Shown here one piece after another: positions 26,743 through 39,205 of a DNA stretch of 64,000 nucleotides. The stretch's first letter is position 1. Each line of letters begins with the position of its first letter. The translations under genes and the position numbers were made by a program. Source of the DNA: Caprimulgus europaeus (lineage: Eukaryota; Chordata; Aves; Caprimulgiformes; Caprimulgidae); NCBI GenBank assembly GCA_907165065.1, contig OU015529.1, positions 10,339,554 to 10,403,553 on the forward strand. Reading direction: 5' to 3'. Under the pieces are notes generated by a model. It saw only the letters and a list, made by a program, of their open reading frames with translations, ran no database searches and was not told where the DNA came from.

Positions 26743-29700
26743 CTAGAAACAGGGAGAGAGTTATCTGTGAATAAAGGGCAGAGATGCTGATGGAGACAGT
26801 TATCTAAAGCAAAGAGCCATTAATTAGCTACTCTGGGCTCTGCGCGGGTGGCACCCTGGTCCCACGCACTGTCCTGGGGGTCTGGCAGGGTGTCCTCGGC
26901 ATCGGGCCCGCTTGGGAACCTCCCCTCAGCTAACAGATTTGGAAAGGATTCACCAATTGTCTCTTGGTCCCCTTCCTCTTCAGGCTGCCTCCTTTCCTTA
27001 GTTACTTGAATAATCAGAAAACCAGGTAAGATGTTTTTGGAGACCACTGTGCTAATCTACAAACTCAACTTTCCTCCAGAAAAAAAATAAAAATAAAAAA
27101 CCCCCCAATCCTTATAAAATAAAAGCCCTGCATAGTTGATGGTATCTCAAGATGTCCCACAATGCTGTCCAACTCAACGGGGCTACCTCTACACCTGCAT
27201 CACCTCTCGTGTCTTACGATGCACTGCCCTTGGGAGGCAAGGATGGCTGCAAACTACTGCTCATTGCTTTCTCCTCTGTTAAGAACCACACCAAATCCAG
27301 AAACATCAGAGTCAGACGGGAGGGATATATAATAGAGAGAACGAGAGAGAGGGGAAATAAAAACAAAACGAACAAACAAAGCAAACAGAAGAAAAAAACA
27401 GGAAAGAACAGGATAAACAGAGTATGATCCAAAATAACAAGAATAACTGGTTGTATGGCCTGCAGGTTGTGGCTTTAAATCGACTCAGTTTTACTTTTTG
27501 TTTTAAGGGAGAGTGGTAGATTTGGGAAGCTGCTCGTCTGCGTTTTGGGCAATTGTCCTCTGAGAGGCCATCCACGTAACTGCAGAGTGGGATCCAATTT
27601 CATCAGTAGGTGAAGAGCACGATGACAGGTACAAAGGTGAGGAGCAACACGGAGCTTATTTCACACCAGGGAATAGGATAGTCTTGCAAGAGCTGCTCAT
27701 CTTCAAATAAATGAGTAAGTGACCTGACAGAGATCTTTTCTCCTCCCTCTGTCCACTTAATAATGTAAAGGAGCAATGAAAACAGATGACAGTTTCACAC
27801 CATCTCTCTTGCCAAGTACATGGAAGACAATTCTAGCAGCAGGACAGAAATAATGAGGCAACCAACCACAGCATCTGGCAGAACAACATTCAGTGGCCAC
27901 CTTGACCCCAGTAATGATGGCTCTCCAGCCCTCCTATTCACAAGCACACTTTCCATGGGAAGTGCTGAACCGCTGTCACACAGCCCGAGGTGTATGGCAA
28001 AGTCTGTCTAGAGCAGCTCTGCCACAAAAACTTGGGACACTCAGCTAAGCTGCACAAAGCCACTAACGTGAAGGAGTAGGTTGCTCTCCCCCTCCAGCAG
28101 ATACCTTGCCCTAGCTCAGCAACTTCATCAGAGGAAGCATGTGAGCATGGCACAGCAGCTGAGTGTCACTGGGTGACATTCTCCACTTGCATAGGTGCTC
28201 CAGCTCCACTGCTGGTCATTGATGTTCTTCCCTATGTATGGCAACTGTGTTTGACTTGGGTTAAACCAAGGTCTGCTGTCTAGGCAAAGGGACTAGTTGT
28301 TTCTCAGCTGCAAGGGAGATCTAACCAGCTTGGTCCTGGAGTTACAAGATATCTCTCACAGCCAGGATGGGAACAGCAACCCCAGCACCCCATCTTGCCA
28401 CCAGCTTCAGTGAGGGACGGGTGCTGTGACATCCCTTCCTCCAGAGATGCAGGCTCTGCTCTCAGGTTCTGCTCCGTGTTCCACATGGCAAGGTAAGGGG
28501 TTAGGGCTATTAAGAGTTTTAACCACGTTAGCCTGCAGATCAATACATGCTAAAAACTAAAGACAACCATGCAACTTAAATGTTAAAAAGAAAGGAAGAA
28601 AGATAGAAGACAGTAAGTGAAGGCTGTAAACCATGCTTTATTAGAGCAACGTTAAAAGACAGAAAAAAATTAATTTGGTGGGCTCAAAACAGAACCTGTT
28701 AATTCTTCTATCATCAACAAACAACATGGGTAGCCTCTGGCTCTTGGCTAAGAACAGTTCTGCTGCTCTTTCTCCCCTCCCCTCTTCTCTGTCTCGCCAC
28801 TTCCTAGCTTCAGCTGTGCAACGCTACCAGGGCCACAGTTCATGTCTGGACCTTCTGTACAGCTCCAGTGGCAAAGCCCAACAGTGATGCTTCACAAAGC
28901 TCACTGGTAATACCTGTGTGGAAAGGTGGGACTTCACAATTTGGAGACTGCAGGGCTCCCCCCCATCCCCAAATTAAAATAATCTGCAAGCAGAGACTCA
29001 AGCTCTGCCTGCCTCATGGATGGTGGTCCAGAAGCCATTCAACTGGATTGCTCTCAACCTACAAGGCAGTTAATTATTTCACTCAAGGCAGTTTGAGTCT
29101 AGTATGCCAAAAACTCAAAATTATTATTTTTTAATACTATTTAAGTTCTGTGGCCTGAAAGGAAAAGTTCCCATGGCAAAGCTGACTTAAACTAGGTCTA
29201 CCTGACTTTCTGACTCTGACAGAGTTAACAACCTTTTTAAAACTAAATCTGCTGGCCTGCTACCTGAAGTCATTTTCCTTTAACTAGGACTAAGGGAGCA
29301 GACTGCTTCCTCTGCTTCCGTTGTATATTAAACTCTTTAATAGTGTGGCCACTTCTAGGCTGAAAAGCTATTTAGTTATATCATGATGGCTCAAGGGGTG
29401 GATGTTTCTCCAGCCTGTGCCATTTCCACCATGTGTTATCTGTGGTCATGTATGTGTCAGGGTTAGGCAAGACAATGCATAGATGGTAAAATCCCAAACC
29501 CTGAAAGACAAATTTTACCAGAAGTGAAGAAAACTAGGCAATTCTGGTGAAGGGGAATATGTAAATATCCAAGGAACATTTTGTGCCTTCAGTTTTGCTC
29601 TCCTAAAAGTGGGAACAAAAATATCACATACCCTCCTCAGAAGCACTAGTGAGGATTATTCACTTGTGCGTTGCTCCTACAGTGTCTGTCAACTGCTACA

Positions 29701-31774
29701 TCAGTCTGGCAAACACCAAGAGACCTGACCCTACTTGTGCTGCCCTTGAAACCAGTCACAGGACAGCACTGGGAAACCCACAATGCTGCAACTGCCATGA
29801 GAGAAAGCCATAGATGATTACAAGGGTTTATTCAGTTGCTATGAGCAAAGACGTCTCAGTTTCTACTGTAGTAGCAAACTGCACATCTTTAGCACCTACC
29901 TAAGATGCACTACAAAAAGCTACCATGCTAGGAAATCCAATGTTATAATGGTTAGGACCAGAACTAGGAAAGAAATGCTCAAAACTCTACCTCCTAGTGA
30001 TAAAATGACTCCATGCATTTAAAAAAATAAAAAGAAAACCAAGAAAAACAGGCAGCTGACTGTACTAGTAAGTCTAAAGCTATCAGCTCATCAGCTACAC
30101 CACTGGAAGGTACTGCCCTGCTCAAAACTATCTCTAAAAGTTGTTTCTGTTGAGCTGCAAAGATTTCTCACCAAAATCTGGTATAAGTTAAGAGAGGGTT
30201 TATGCTTCACATGTAACCTAAGCACTATACAGACCGAATAAAAAGTCTCCTTGCTGATAAAATGTAATTTTAAAAGTATGCTGTTTACTTAAGCTGCTAG
30301 GGAAAGATAAAGCAACACAAACATGATGTGCCCCCAGTTCTGGTACTTGGCATACAGAGCCTGATGTGTTTCAAATACTCTATCTTTATAGACTACACAA
30401 ATATCTGCTGATAGTGTGTAGTGAACTAACCACAGAATAAAGCCTAATTAAGCACAGCATTTGAGTCTTTGGCTAGCATGAGACTTGAGCCTCCTGACAC
30501 AGTGAAGTGGCTACCCAGCTCTTGAGGACTGAACTCTTCTCCCTTTAAGCTTTAAGCAACTGCTGCTTTCAAAGCCTCTTTAACATACGTACTGGTACTG
30601 GTATTTAAGACCCCAACACCCGGTACTAGCATGCCTTGCAAGGGACAATATGCGATCTGGTGAAGACATTTCTGGTGCCTTAGCTGGTATTTTGACATAC
30701 ACCACCACCCTTGGTCTGTGTTTTCCTCGACACTAAGCACAAACAAGACTGCGTGCATACACAAAATACGATGGACATCTGATCTACATTCTAAATGAGA
30801 TGGAGCACATGGGACTGGCATGAGTAAGAGGGGAAAATGTGGGAGAGGAATCACTACACAGAGTGTGGTTTGGGTTGAAATACCTACCATCATAATATTC
30901 CAAATTCAAAGACTGCTTGTATCAGAACAAAGAAACAACAAATTTAACCAAACGCGATCATATAAGGAAAAAGGAATGAGAAAAGAACTACTCGGTATCC
31001 CTCCACCAAGAAAGAAGCACACACTGAGTTATACATGGAATCAAACTCCAGTAGAACATGGGCTGTTGAAATTTGGGCTCTCTGATGTCTTTCATCTCCT
31101 TTTAATGCTGGAAACTGTCCTACTGAAGTTGTAATTAGTTTTATTTAGAGCTCAGTCATTTACAGCTCACTTGTTGGGATGAAATTTAGGAAAAAATGTA
31201 TTTTCAGAATCATTAAAAAAAGACATCAGATAATTTAAAAAACTGGTACCTACATAAACCTTACCGAGGCATATAAGCCTACAGGTAGCTATTTAATTTT
31301 GCAGATAACACCAAAAAAAGGAGTACAATATAAGCTGTAAACACTGGCTTTTACATCTCTAATAATGAGAAAAACACTAGGTGCTGCAGATCCCAAAACC
31401 TTTTTAAAAAGCCTTTGGAGGCAGCAGATATAGACCCAAATGAAAGACAAAATACAGATGTCCAGCTAAACATTAATTTTGCTGACAATCTGGAGGAAAA
31501 AAAAAAAAAAAAGCCAAAAAACCTGCCAGCTTTAAGGACTCAAAGTTTTCTTGTTCCCAGTTCTACCACCAGGGAAAGGTTATTGGTAAAGAAAGAGAGA
31601 AAATGGCATTAAATTAGCAAGAAATTCCAAAGATCAAAGATTATTAGCAATTGATGCTGTGGAAAGAGAAAGGTGGGGAGTGGGGAAAAAAGATTAAAAA
31701 AATAAAATCACACAAATGCACTAAGAGGACAGATTGCTTTTATTTCCCCAAAGGCCTAATGGGTAATATTATAC
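26743..31774 (-). other. TCF7L2: TCF7L2 intron between exon 15 and the last exon
   Basis: This 5.0-kb intron has a GT donor at 31774-31773 and an AG acceptor at 26744-26743. No repeat or RNA gene was recognised. Human TCF7L2 has a further optional exon (16) here; I could not identify a counterpart. A 75-codon open frame at 26820-27047 lacks a convincing donor. Confidence 0.8.
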
Positions 31775-31847
31775 CTGCATGGTTTGCACCATAAACTCTG
31801 TCGGTCAAGCCCGAACAATGCCCGACACTTCTTTGGAGTATTTGCAT
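31775..31847 (-). CDS. TCF7L2: TCF7L2 alternative exon 15: C-clamp half, CRALF version
   Basis: This 73-nt exon has acceptor TAACAG and donor GTATAA. It enters in phase 1 and leaves in phase 2. It reads (D)[16 protein letters not shown] followed by SLWCKPC(R). The cysteines of the C-clamp are kept (C..WC..C). The C-clamp is an auxiliary DNA-binding element that recognises helper sites beside the HMG site. It has the same length, phases and basic sequence as exon 14 and looks like a tandem duplicate. Including both would shift the frame, so use is expected to be mutually exclusive, as reported in mammals. Confidence 0.95.
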
Positions 31848-32430
31848 CTGTTAGCATAAGGTAAACACAAAAGATACAACACAATGGTGGATAGAGCTCA
31901 TTTGGACTGCGTCATCTTAGCTACAGCTACATTCAGCTTTCAATCACCTCAGTTTTATTTGATAATCTCCCCTTGTACCAAGGGCAGGAAATAAAACAGG
32001 ACTTTCACAATGAGCCAAAAGAAAACCAAAAAAAGTCTCCGACACGGCCGTGCGTCTGTCCGGTGTCGGAACCGCGCTCAGTGCTGTGTTACTGAGGACT
32101 CTGGGAGAGAATTTCCTTGGGTGGAGGCTTGGAGGCCAGGAGCGTGGTTGAGCCACGGATCAGACGGGCTTAAGGCTGATGCTGTTTTACAGTGGGTTTT
32201 TGGCTAGCAGCAGCAAAGAGGAAGGCAAAAAAAAAAGACCACCAACAACAACGACAAAAAAAAGCAAAACCCTTTCAGAGAGATGATAACTCATGGCAGT
32301 GTCCCACTCCCTTGTGTGTTCTAGATCACAACACAGAGCTACAAAGCAACAAGGCAGGAAAAAAAAGGGGAAAGTACCAAATAAACCAGCTGCAAATCAG
32401 CCATAGCGAGTCTGGGAAAACTATACACAC

Positions 32431-32503
32431 CTGCAGGGGCCGCACCAGTTATTCTGTTGATCAAGGCCAAAGCGCGCTCGGCATTTCTTAGGAGCGCTCA
32501 GGT
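32431..32503 (-). CDS. TCF7L2: TCF7L2 alternative exon 14: C-clamp half, CRARF version
   Basis: This 73-nt exon has acceptor CATTCAG and donor GTGTGT. It reads (D)[16 protein letters not shown] followed by NNWCGPC(R). This is the canonical first half of the C-clamp; it joins the last exon as ...GPCR-RKKKC with an intact frame. It follows exon 12 (N-D-LSAP) or exon 13 (T-D-LSAP) equally well. Its acceptor sits next to an unusually long pyrimidine tract (32529-32625 in RNA sense), which suggests regulated use. Confidence 0.96.
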
Positions 32504-32528
32504 CTGAATGAGTTCAAGAAAAGCGAGC

Positions 32529-32625
32529 AGGAAAGGGAGAGAGGAAAAAAAAGAAAAGGGGAGAGGGAGGGGGAGAGAGAGAGAAAGAAAGGAAGAGAGA
32601 AAAGGGGAGGAAAAAAAGAGAAAGA
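32529..32625 (-). promoter_or_regulatory. 97-nt uninterrupted pyrimidine tract upstream of the exon 14 acceptor
   Basis: On the plus strand every base from 32529 to 32625 is A or G, so the TCF7L2 pre-mRNA has 97 consecutive C/U. Near-pure tract continues to about 32660. It lies 25 nt upstream of the exon 14 start. Normal polypyrimidine tracts are 15-25 nt. CU-rich repeats of this kind are typical PTBP1/PTBP2 binding sites, but binding is inferred. It may equally be a simple-sequence repeat; such mirror polypurine DNA can also form triplex structure. Confidence 0.7.
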
Positions 32626-33671
32626 TAAAAATAAGGAAAAAATAAAAATAAAAAAGGGAATAAAAATCAATGTCCTCGTTATTAATTGCAAAATATTGAC
32701 TTTTGATTTAAAAGTTAAAAAAAGTGATAATCACATTTTTATTCAACTCTTGAGATTAGCTGTTGCAATTAAAGCTGCAGTATCCCTTTATAAAGGACTG
32801 TTTCTTTCCCTTTTAAAAGAGCAGGTAGAGGAAAGTCATTGTGGCTGGTCTAGCAGGATGTTTCAGGCAAGATTTATTTGGGCTGGTTTTTTTATTCTCT
32901 TTTTTGAGGTGGGGGGAAAAAAAGGAAGAAAAGAAGCTGAGTATGGAAGTTAGATCCTGAACATGCTTTTTTCTTCAACTCAGATACAAAATAAAAATAA
33001 GAGAGCAAAAAAAAAAAAAGAAAAAAAAAAGGAAATTATATCTCCTGGGATAATGCAGCTTTTGGAATAACATTCAATTTATTTGTTTTTATTAATTTGT
33101 ATTTAAAAGAATGGATAAGAATAAGCAGATTGTGGAATGAGTATGTTAGTATCAGCCAGAAAATAAAACGTAAAGCATGGCAAGGTGCTGAGTTAGTACA
33201 GCGAGTGAATTGCAATGAACAGGCTTGAGCAGAAAGGAAAAAAAAAAAATCCAAAATGAAAATAATAATAAAAAAATGCATATGCATGCTAATGTGAGAA
33301 GACTTAGTGGGAGCCATGAAAAATGCCATTAGATTAAGGAGGTTCATTACTGACTTGCTTCCATTCTTTATCAGTCTCTTTAAAGAAATACTGCATATTC
33401 AATTTGCACAGTTAGTACAACTCTTGCGTTATTTTTACTGTATTACTGTTTTAATAGCAAATGTTACAAAAACGAAAAACAAAATTTCAAATTACTATCA
33501 AACATATAATAGATATAAAGATAAATAGATAATAAATACTATCAAAACGTGTGGATGGTATTTTTTTCTTAATGTCATAAGTGTTTAATGTTAAATTCTA
33601 TAATGGCAGGAAAAAAAAAATTAAAAAGCAGTTTATAAACTATTTTAAATGACTCAAAATGACGTTAGCAC

Positions 33672-33722
33672 CTGTAATCGGAGGAAGTGAAAGGCAAGGA
33701 TTTAGGAAACATTCGCTGTGTT
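33672..33722 (-). CDS. TCF7L2: TCF7L2 optional exon 13
   Basis: This 51-nt exon has acceptor TTTTTTTCAG and donor GTGCTA. It reads (E)HSECFLNPCLSLPPIT(D), matching the mammalian optional exon. It enters and leaves in phase 1, so it can be skipped without changing frame. It inserts 17 residues between the nuclear localisation tail of the HMG box and the C-clamp. The sequence was recognised by translation and fits the splice sites exactly. Confidence 0.95.
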
Positions 33723-34300
33723 CTGAAAAAAAAGAACAAATTATACAAAGGCTTCAAAAAAACTAAGTCAGGGCTTCTTCAAAATTGACTATGAGATTGC
33801 CTATGCAGTATTTCTAATTTCCTATACAGAATGGCAAACCTCCTTAATTTAAAATGGGTGCGATTTACCACTGTAAGGCATGCATCAGAACATCCAGGTA
33901 CAGCCCAAATTAATTCCAAACACATCCACACGTATGTCCACGCACACACTTACGCGCACGATAAGCACACAACTTGATAATGATGGCACAGGCATTACAA
34001 CTATGGCTCTGTGGTTAAAGGCTTTTAAATCGCTACGGACAAATTCAGCTAACGTGGTCACAAGAGACTCTCACATGCAATGGCTTGGTTACTAGTTTCA
34101 GAAGGGCAATAATGCATAAATAATTAAGAGTGCATTAAAAAAAAAGAAAAACAAAGAAAAAAAAAAAAAGGTTGTCTAGTATAGGGGCCGGCTCCCCGTG
34201 AGGCCAGGAGACTCGTACCCACCTCCCCCGTACCTAGAAGCATCACACCAGGATTGCCACACTTCCACTAAGCAAGGGATTTAGACTTAATTTTACTTAC

Positions 34301-34349
34301 CATTGGTCTCTCCTGGCTGCTTATCCCTTTTCCTCTTCTTCTTCTTTCC
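34301..34349 (-). CDS. TCF7L2: TCF7L2 exon 12: basic nuclear localisation segment after the HMG box
   Basis: This 49-nt exon has acceptor CCTGCAG and donor GTAAGT. It reads GKKKKRKRDKQPGETN plus one base (G). The lysine/arginine block is the basic tail of the HMG domain, which serves as nuclear localisation signal and helps DNA bending. It begins in phase 0 right after exon 11 (...SARDNY) and ends in phase 1. It can therefore join exon 13, 14 or 15, or the last exon in the shifted frame. Confidence 0.97.
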
Positions 34350-37300
34350 CTGCAGGAAACACACACAAATGAGAAGAATTAAAAAAACCCAAACAAACCA
34401 AAAACCCCAAAATATGTCTCCTTGCAAGACAGCACTGAGCGATGGGGCTGCAGCTGGTGCTGGAAGCTCCCCAGGGAGGACACCAGGGAGGTGTGGAGGG
34501 CCCCGAGGGGATGCTCACACCCTGGGGAACGGCTCTGCCTCCCCACCCTGTGCCTTTTCGGGCAGCCTTGCTGCAGCCCCCCAGTGCTAACACCCACCAA
34601 AACTGTAAGCAGCTGGGGAGGGGGCAGAACGACTTGCAAGATACTTCTTTTGAGATAAGATTATCATTATGACAGAAATACTGACACTTGTATGCTCCTG
34701 CTTCAAAGAAGTCATTCCTTGTCATGTTTCTATGGGGTAGGGAGAGGAAGAAGAGGCAACAGCAGACATTCAAGGTCAGAGAGTCCATAAGTGAGGTCAG
34801 ACTGAGCCCCTGGAGCTCCTCAGCACCCAAAACCAACCGTTAAAGCAGACAAGGAAGCCACACGAAAGAGCAAAACCTAACCTGCAAGTTTCTAAGTGCA
34901 CTGACAACCCAGAAGGGAAAACCAGAAAGAGAAAAAAAATCCACATAATAACTAAGACTCTTCCCACATTTTGCTCTACCACAAAAGAAAAATCACCAGT
35001 AGTGTTTTGCTAAACTGTGTCCCTTTCCCAAATGCTGTCCTACAATGTGATGCAATGTGTTACGGTTTCTGACTGGAGGGAGAAAGGCCCTTTCTCCATT
35101 TTCCCCCAGCAGTGTGGGAAAGGACATGACCAGGAGCTTGACTTCTGTGGAAACCCAACAATCAGTTTCCAGGAGATGAGTTAAAAAGTAATAAGCATGG
35201 CTCAAAAAAGAGAAAAGTGATTTTCTAAGAAAACTTTTCCAACACCGAGCTACAGGGTTTGCAGAGCAGCACACAAAGACCAGTCCCAGATGTTAAAAGC
35301 AACTACTTTTGGGCCTGTAATGTCAGCTGTGAACAGGACAAAGATTCTTGCTTTTGAAGATGTGGTACTAAGAGAAGTTGGTGAAAAGACACCAGGCCTG
35401 CAGTCCCTTGTGGTCAAAAAGGAACAGATATGTCTTGGAAGAAGGAATCTCACAGCACTTTTGAAGGCCTAGACATACCTGTGGGGAAGCCAATAGCTTC
35501 TCCCACATGGTGGACATCTTTCTCAGTAGGCTGGTCTGGCTCCCAGCTAAAGGGTTAAAATTCAGCATGGGATATCCACTGTAACATGGTCACTATGACA
35601 TGCTCCCTGGAATGTATTGGTAAAAAATTCCCCTAACATGAATGCTGGATTTTGATCTGTTGTTGTTGTCACATTTTTCCACCCCAAAAGCTGGATTTCT
35701 GGCACGGGGCTTCTGTACTCATTCCCCCTTGCTTGCTCAGGGTTGTAAACTGCCATCCTGCTGTCCAGGCTGCGACAAGCACAGTCTTGTTCGTGAGAAT
35801 CTTCTGGTGATGGAAAAAGCTGTGTGCACTGTCAGTTTTAAAGGATCTTTAAATGACATGCAGAGAATCCTATGAGGTCATTTTGAGGGATATGAAAAGC
35901 TGTTGCTCTGAGTCAATTGCTACAGCAGCCATCAGTCTAACATGACAGGTGGACAAGACAGACAAGAATTGCTTCTAAAGCTCCCTGAGAATAAAACAGG
36001 GAAAATGTGGTATCTTGAAGTCCACGTATCACAAAGATACAAGAGGCTCAGACTGCTCCATCTAAGTTGATCTAGATTGACAGTAACTCTGTGAAAGTCA
36101 GTGATTTTTTTCCAGGTTTACAACAACACAACCGAAACCAGACAGTTGCCTCAGGACCATAAGCCTGATTTTTATTTAATCTCAAGGAGGCCACTTGCAT
36201 AATTAACAGACTGCATCTTGTGGCAAATTTGCTTAACTTCGTCAGTACATGTGGGAATTCAAGGGCTATGCCAATTTGAGACCTTATAACTACTTCACAC
36301 AAAGGCAAATCAGGGGTCACCTGACCTTTACAAACTCTTCAAGGCAGGTATTAAAGTCCTGTAAGTCCTCTAGGGATCAACCTGTTAAAAACGGCTGATA
36401 GACAGGAATGTCAGCCAGGGACCAGGAATTTCTAGTTCCTTTTCAACACAAGCTTTGAAAATTGTTCCTAACAAAAAACTGACAAAGGTCCCAGTAACTT
36501 CTCTTACACCCTTTTCAAAGGAAATTGGAAGAAGAATCACCTTGATTGTTGTCAACTTCCTTGTTCAAGTTCTGTGCTACAAGAAGATCTCTGATTATGG
36601 AGCTAAATTAACACATGGACTTGAAATAATTACAGCAGCAGTTTTTCAAGTGCTCTGCAGAAGACATTGTTTTGCCTTTGCCTCTGATTGTCCTCCTAAG
36701 ACTTCAGCAGATGGTCTGTGACATTTTCTGTCATTGTACTATGCAAATTCTTAGGCTGCAAGTGAAGGTGGATGCAAATACTTGCTAACCGTTTCAGCAG
36801 CTCCCTGTACAGAGCCAAACCAACATGGGTTTTGACAGGACAGCAGAGTTCTTTGGTACTAATTTTTTAGGCAAGCAGCAGACCTTTACATACTTCTAGA
36901 TCCAGCACTCAGTGCTGCTTAACATCTTATACCAGATCTCAGAAAGAGCAAGTGTGCCTTGGGACACTGACAAGACACAAGGGATTCCTTGAATTCTCTT
37001 CTCTTATTTAAGAGTGGGCTGAAAGCTGCATTTCTTGAAGGTACTACTCCTACTTCTGAAGACCTGGGCTACAGCTGGCCTCTTCCTCACGCCTGATGTG
37101 AGATGCCTAACAATTTAACCATTTCAAGCAGCCCAAATGTGCTCCCCTTCTAGATGTGTGAAGGGCTTGAAACCCTGTGAAATGCCAAGGGAGGAGGGGA
37201 ACTCAGCTCTGAATTGACCAGTAGAGCAGAAATAAGTAAATCCTGCGGATGATGCAATCGTATGATGCAAAGGTACCGTGCTCTCCTCAGGCAGGAAGAT

Positions 37301-39097
37301 TCCCCCTGAAGGTCACTTGGGGGTACAGCATCAAGCCGCTGGGAAAGCACTGGCTTTCTCATCCTGTCCTTTTTAGCTTGAGAAGAAAGGGTTTCTCAGT
37401 GCTCACACGGTGAGGACAAAAGTAAAAGGTCCTAAACGCTGAAGGCTTTGTACATGCCCATCTGTCGGTGGCACAGTCACAGCGCAGAATGAGCATTCCT
37501 GAAACCTCAGTCGAGCCTACACTCCCTTTTGAACACCCAAGAAGACGATACTGCACAGTGCTGAGGAACTACCTCAAGCCTATGGTCTGACAGTCTCAGG
37601 CCAGACTATGCTGAAAAGAAAGGGAAAATGTGTTTAAGCAGGAGCAGTGCCTCATCGGGCTTAACGAGGTCTCCTCTGAGGAGCATGCACAGCTAAACCT
37701 GCAGCGGTGAGCAAAGGAGGGAGCAAGGCAGAGCCCAACTGAAAGAAAAGATGATCAAGAAAGAACAGAAGGATTTGAAAAAAATGTCCTTAAGTACATA
37801 TTGCTAAATAAGTGAGCATGTGTATTCCACTGCTGAAAGGGTGGAAGAACGTAGAGAGCTGCTGCTGCTGCTCTAGGCTTTCCTGCAGACTTTGCACTGG
37901 CTTCTTCTGGTAAACATTGCCATATACAAAAGACACAGTTTATGTGATTTACAGCAAAATAGGATATTTATGGTAAAATAAGTAGTGATGATGATGATGA
38001 TGGAAGAGACAGACTTCAACAAAAACAAAATGTGGAACACTACACATGTGTAACACTGACATCAATCTTACAGCTGCTGGACCCCAAACCTGCAGGGAAG
38101 TCTGCCTGGAAGGTAGGGAGCTCCATTTATGCCAGAATTAGAGACCTTGAAAATTTTAGGTGACTTTTTTTTTTTTTTTTAAATAATCAAGACGCTGCTA
38201 TAATCCTGTTAAAGAGGGTTTAGAGCTCCCACCAATCCACAAATCTGTCACAAATTTATGTGTTCAGGCTTGCGAACACTTGCTACCAGATGCACTGCTT
38301 ACCCTTCAGGGAAGAAGGAGTTACATGCTACTAGTAAGCAGTTACAACGCTGGCCTTATGTTTTTAACAGACAGAAAATTCAGCAACTTGTAGCTACAAA
38401 ACAGGCTTTCTGAAAGGTGGAGGGAGGAATCAGTCTTAAAAACACTCCATTAATTGATCACAAACTCCAAAACACTTATTTAAAAATGGCAGGGGGAAGG
38501 GGGCTAACGTGGCCATGAGAAAGTAAAACACAATTGAAATACACAACAGTAGAGCGTGGAATAATTCATTCAACCCCACTTGAGAGTAAGACCTTCAAAC
38601 AAGTCATGCTTTTGGTTTTGCCAGTCCTTCTCTGAAGCTAGGATAAGTCATTCTTCCACTTTCCACTATACTCTCACACAGATAAGCACAAGACACTAAT
38701 CAGTCATCTTTTTGGTGGAAAGGAGAATAGTCATACTACGGGAATTTTTAATTTTGCTTTAAAAAAATGAAATTTAAAATGACCAGCAAGCCAAACAGCA
38801 TTTCCAGATGCTGGTAAAAGTGAAGGCAAGAGTTTCTTCACAGAGCTCTATTGTCATGCCCCAATTCTATCCTTTTACTAGTCCCAGACAGGAAGCCCCT
38901 TCCAAGTGGAAGGGCTAGGAATTATCCCCAATAGTTTTAGTATCGCAGAGGGAAGCGTCCGTTGTTACCAGACTGGGATCCTGACGCACGCTTTCCAGGT
39001 AGTGCTTGTGTGCAACGTGTGGTTGTAGTTCAGCAGGTCACATACACATTTCTACAAGCTCTACTACTAAAAAATTTCCACCTACATAGGAACCTAC
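34350..39097 (-). other. TCF7L2: TCF7L2 intron 11
   Basis: This 4.7-kb intron lies between the HMG-box exon 11 and exon 12. The donor GTAGGT is at 39097 and the acceptor CTGCAG at 34350. It carries only short simple repeats, such as a GATGAT run near 37988 and a T run near 38167. No coding potential was recognised on either strand. Confidence 0.8.
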
Positions 39098-39205
39098 ATA
39101 GTTATCCCGTGCGGACCAGCCCGGGTACAGCTGCATGTGAAGCTGTCGTTCTTTTCTTGCTAGTTCATAGTATTTCGCTTGTTCTTCTCTGGATAACGCG
39201 TGCCA
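39098..39205 (-). CDS. TCF7L2: TCF7L2 exon 11: second half of the HMG box
   Basis: This 108-nt exon holds 36 whole codons. It has acceptor TTCACCTCAG and donor GTAGGT. It reads from [20 protein letters not shown] to [11 protein letters not shown], helices 2-3 of the HMG box. This segment is essentially invariant in vertebrate TCF/LEF proteins. Both boundaries are phase 0. The open frame runs a few codons past the donor, but these are intron. Confidence 0.99.

Larger units (their letters stand above)
31848..34300 (-). other. TCF7L2: Short introns of the alternative splicing module
   Basis: This span covers the introns around exons 15, 14 and 13: 31848-32430, 32504-33671 and 33723-34300. They are A/T-rich, with the long pyrimidine tract before exon 14 as the main structure. 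No other gene or mobile element is visible. Confidence 0.8.

Noticed and set aside
26820..27047. 75-codon acidic open frame on the minus strand just upstream of the last exon, considered as a missing optional exon 16
   Set aside because: An AG after a weak pyrimidine tract exists near 27006, but no good donor follows. The sequence matches no TCF7L2 exon I recognise. Chance frame in GC-rich intron is likelier.
39038..39097. Extra codons [11 protein letters not shown]... after the HMG box in the open frame
   Set aside because: They follow a consensus GTAGGT donor, and exon 12 continues the known protein exactly, so this is intron read-through.
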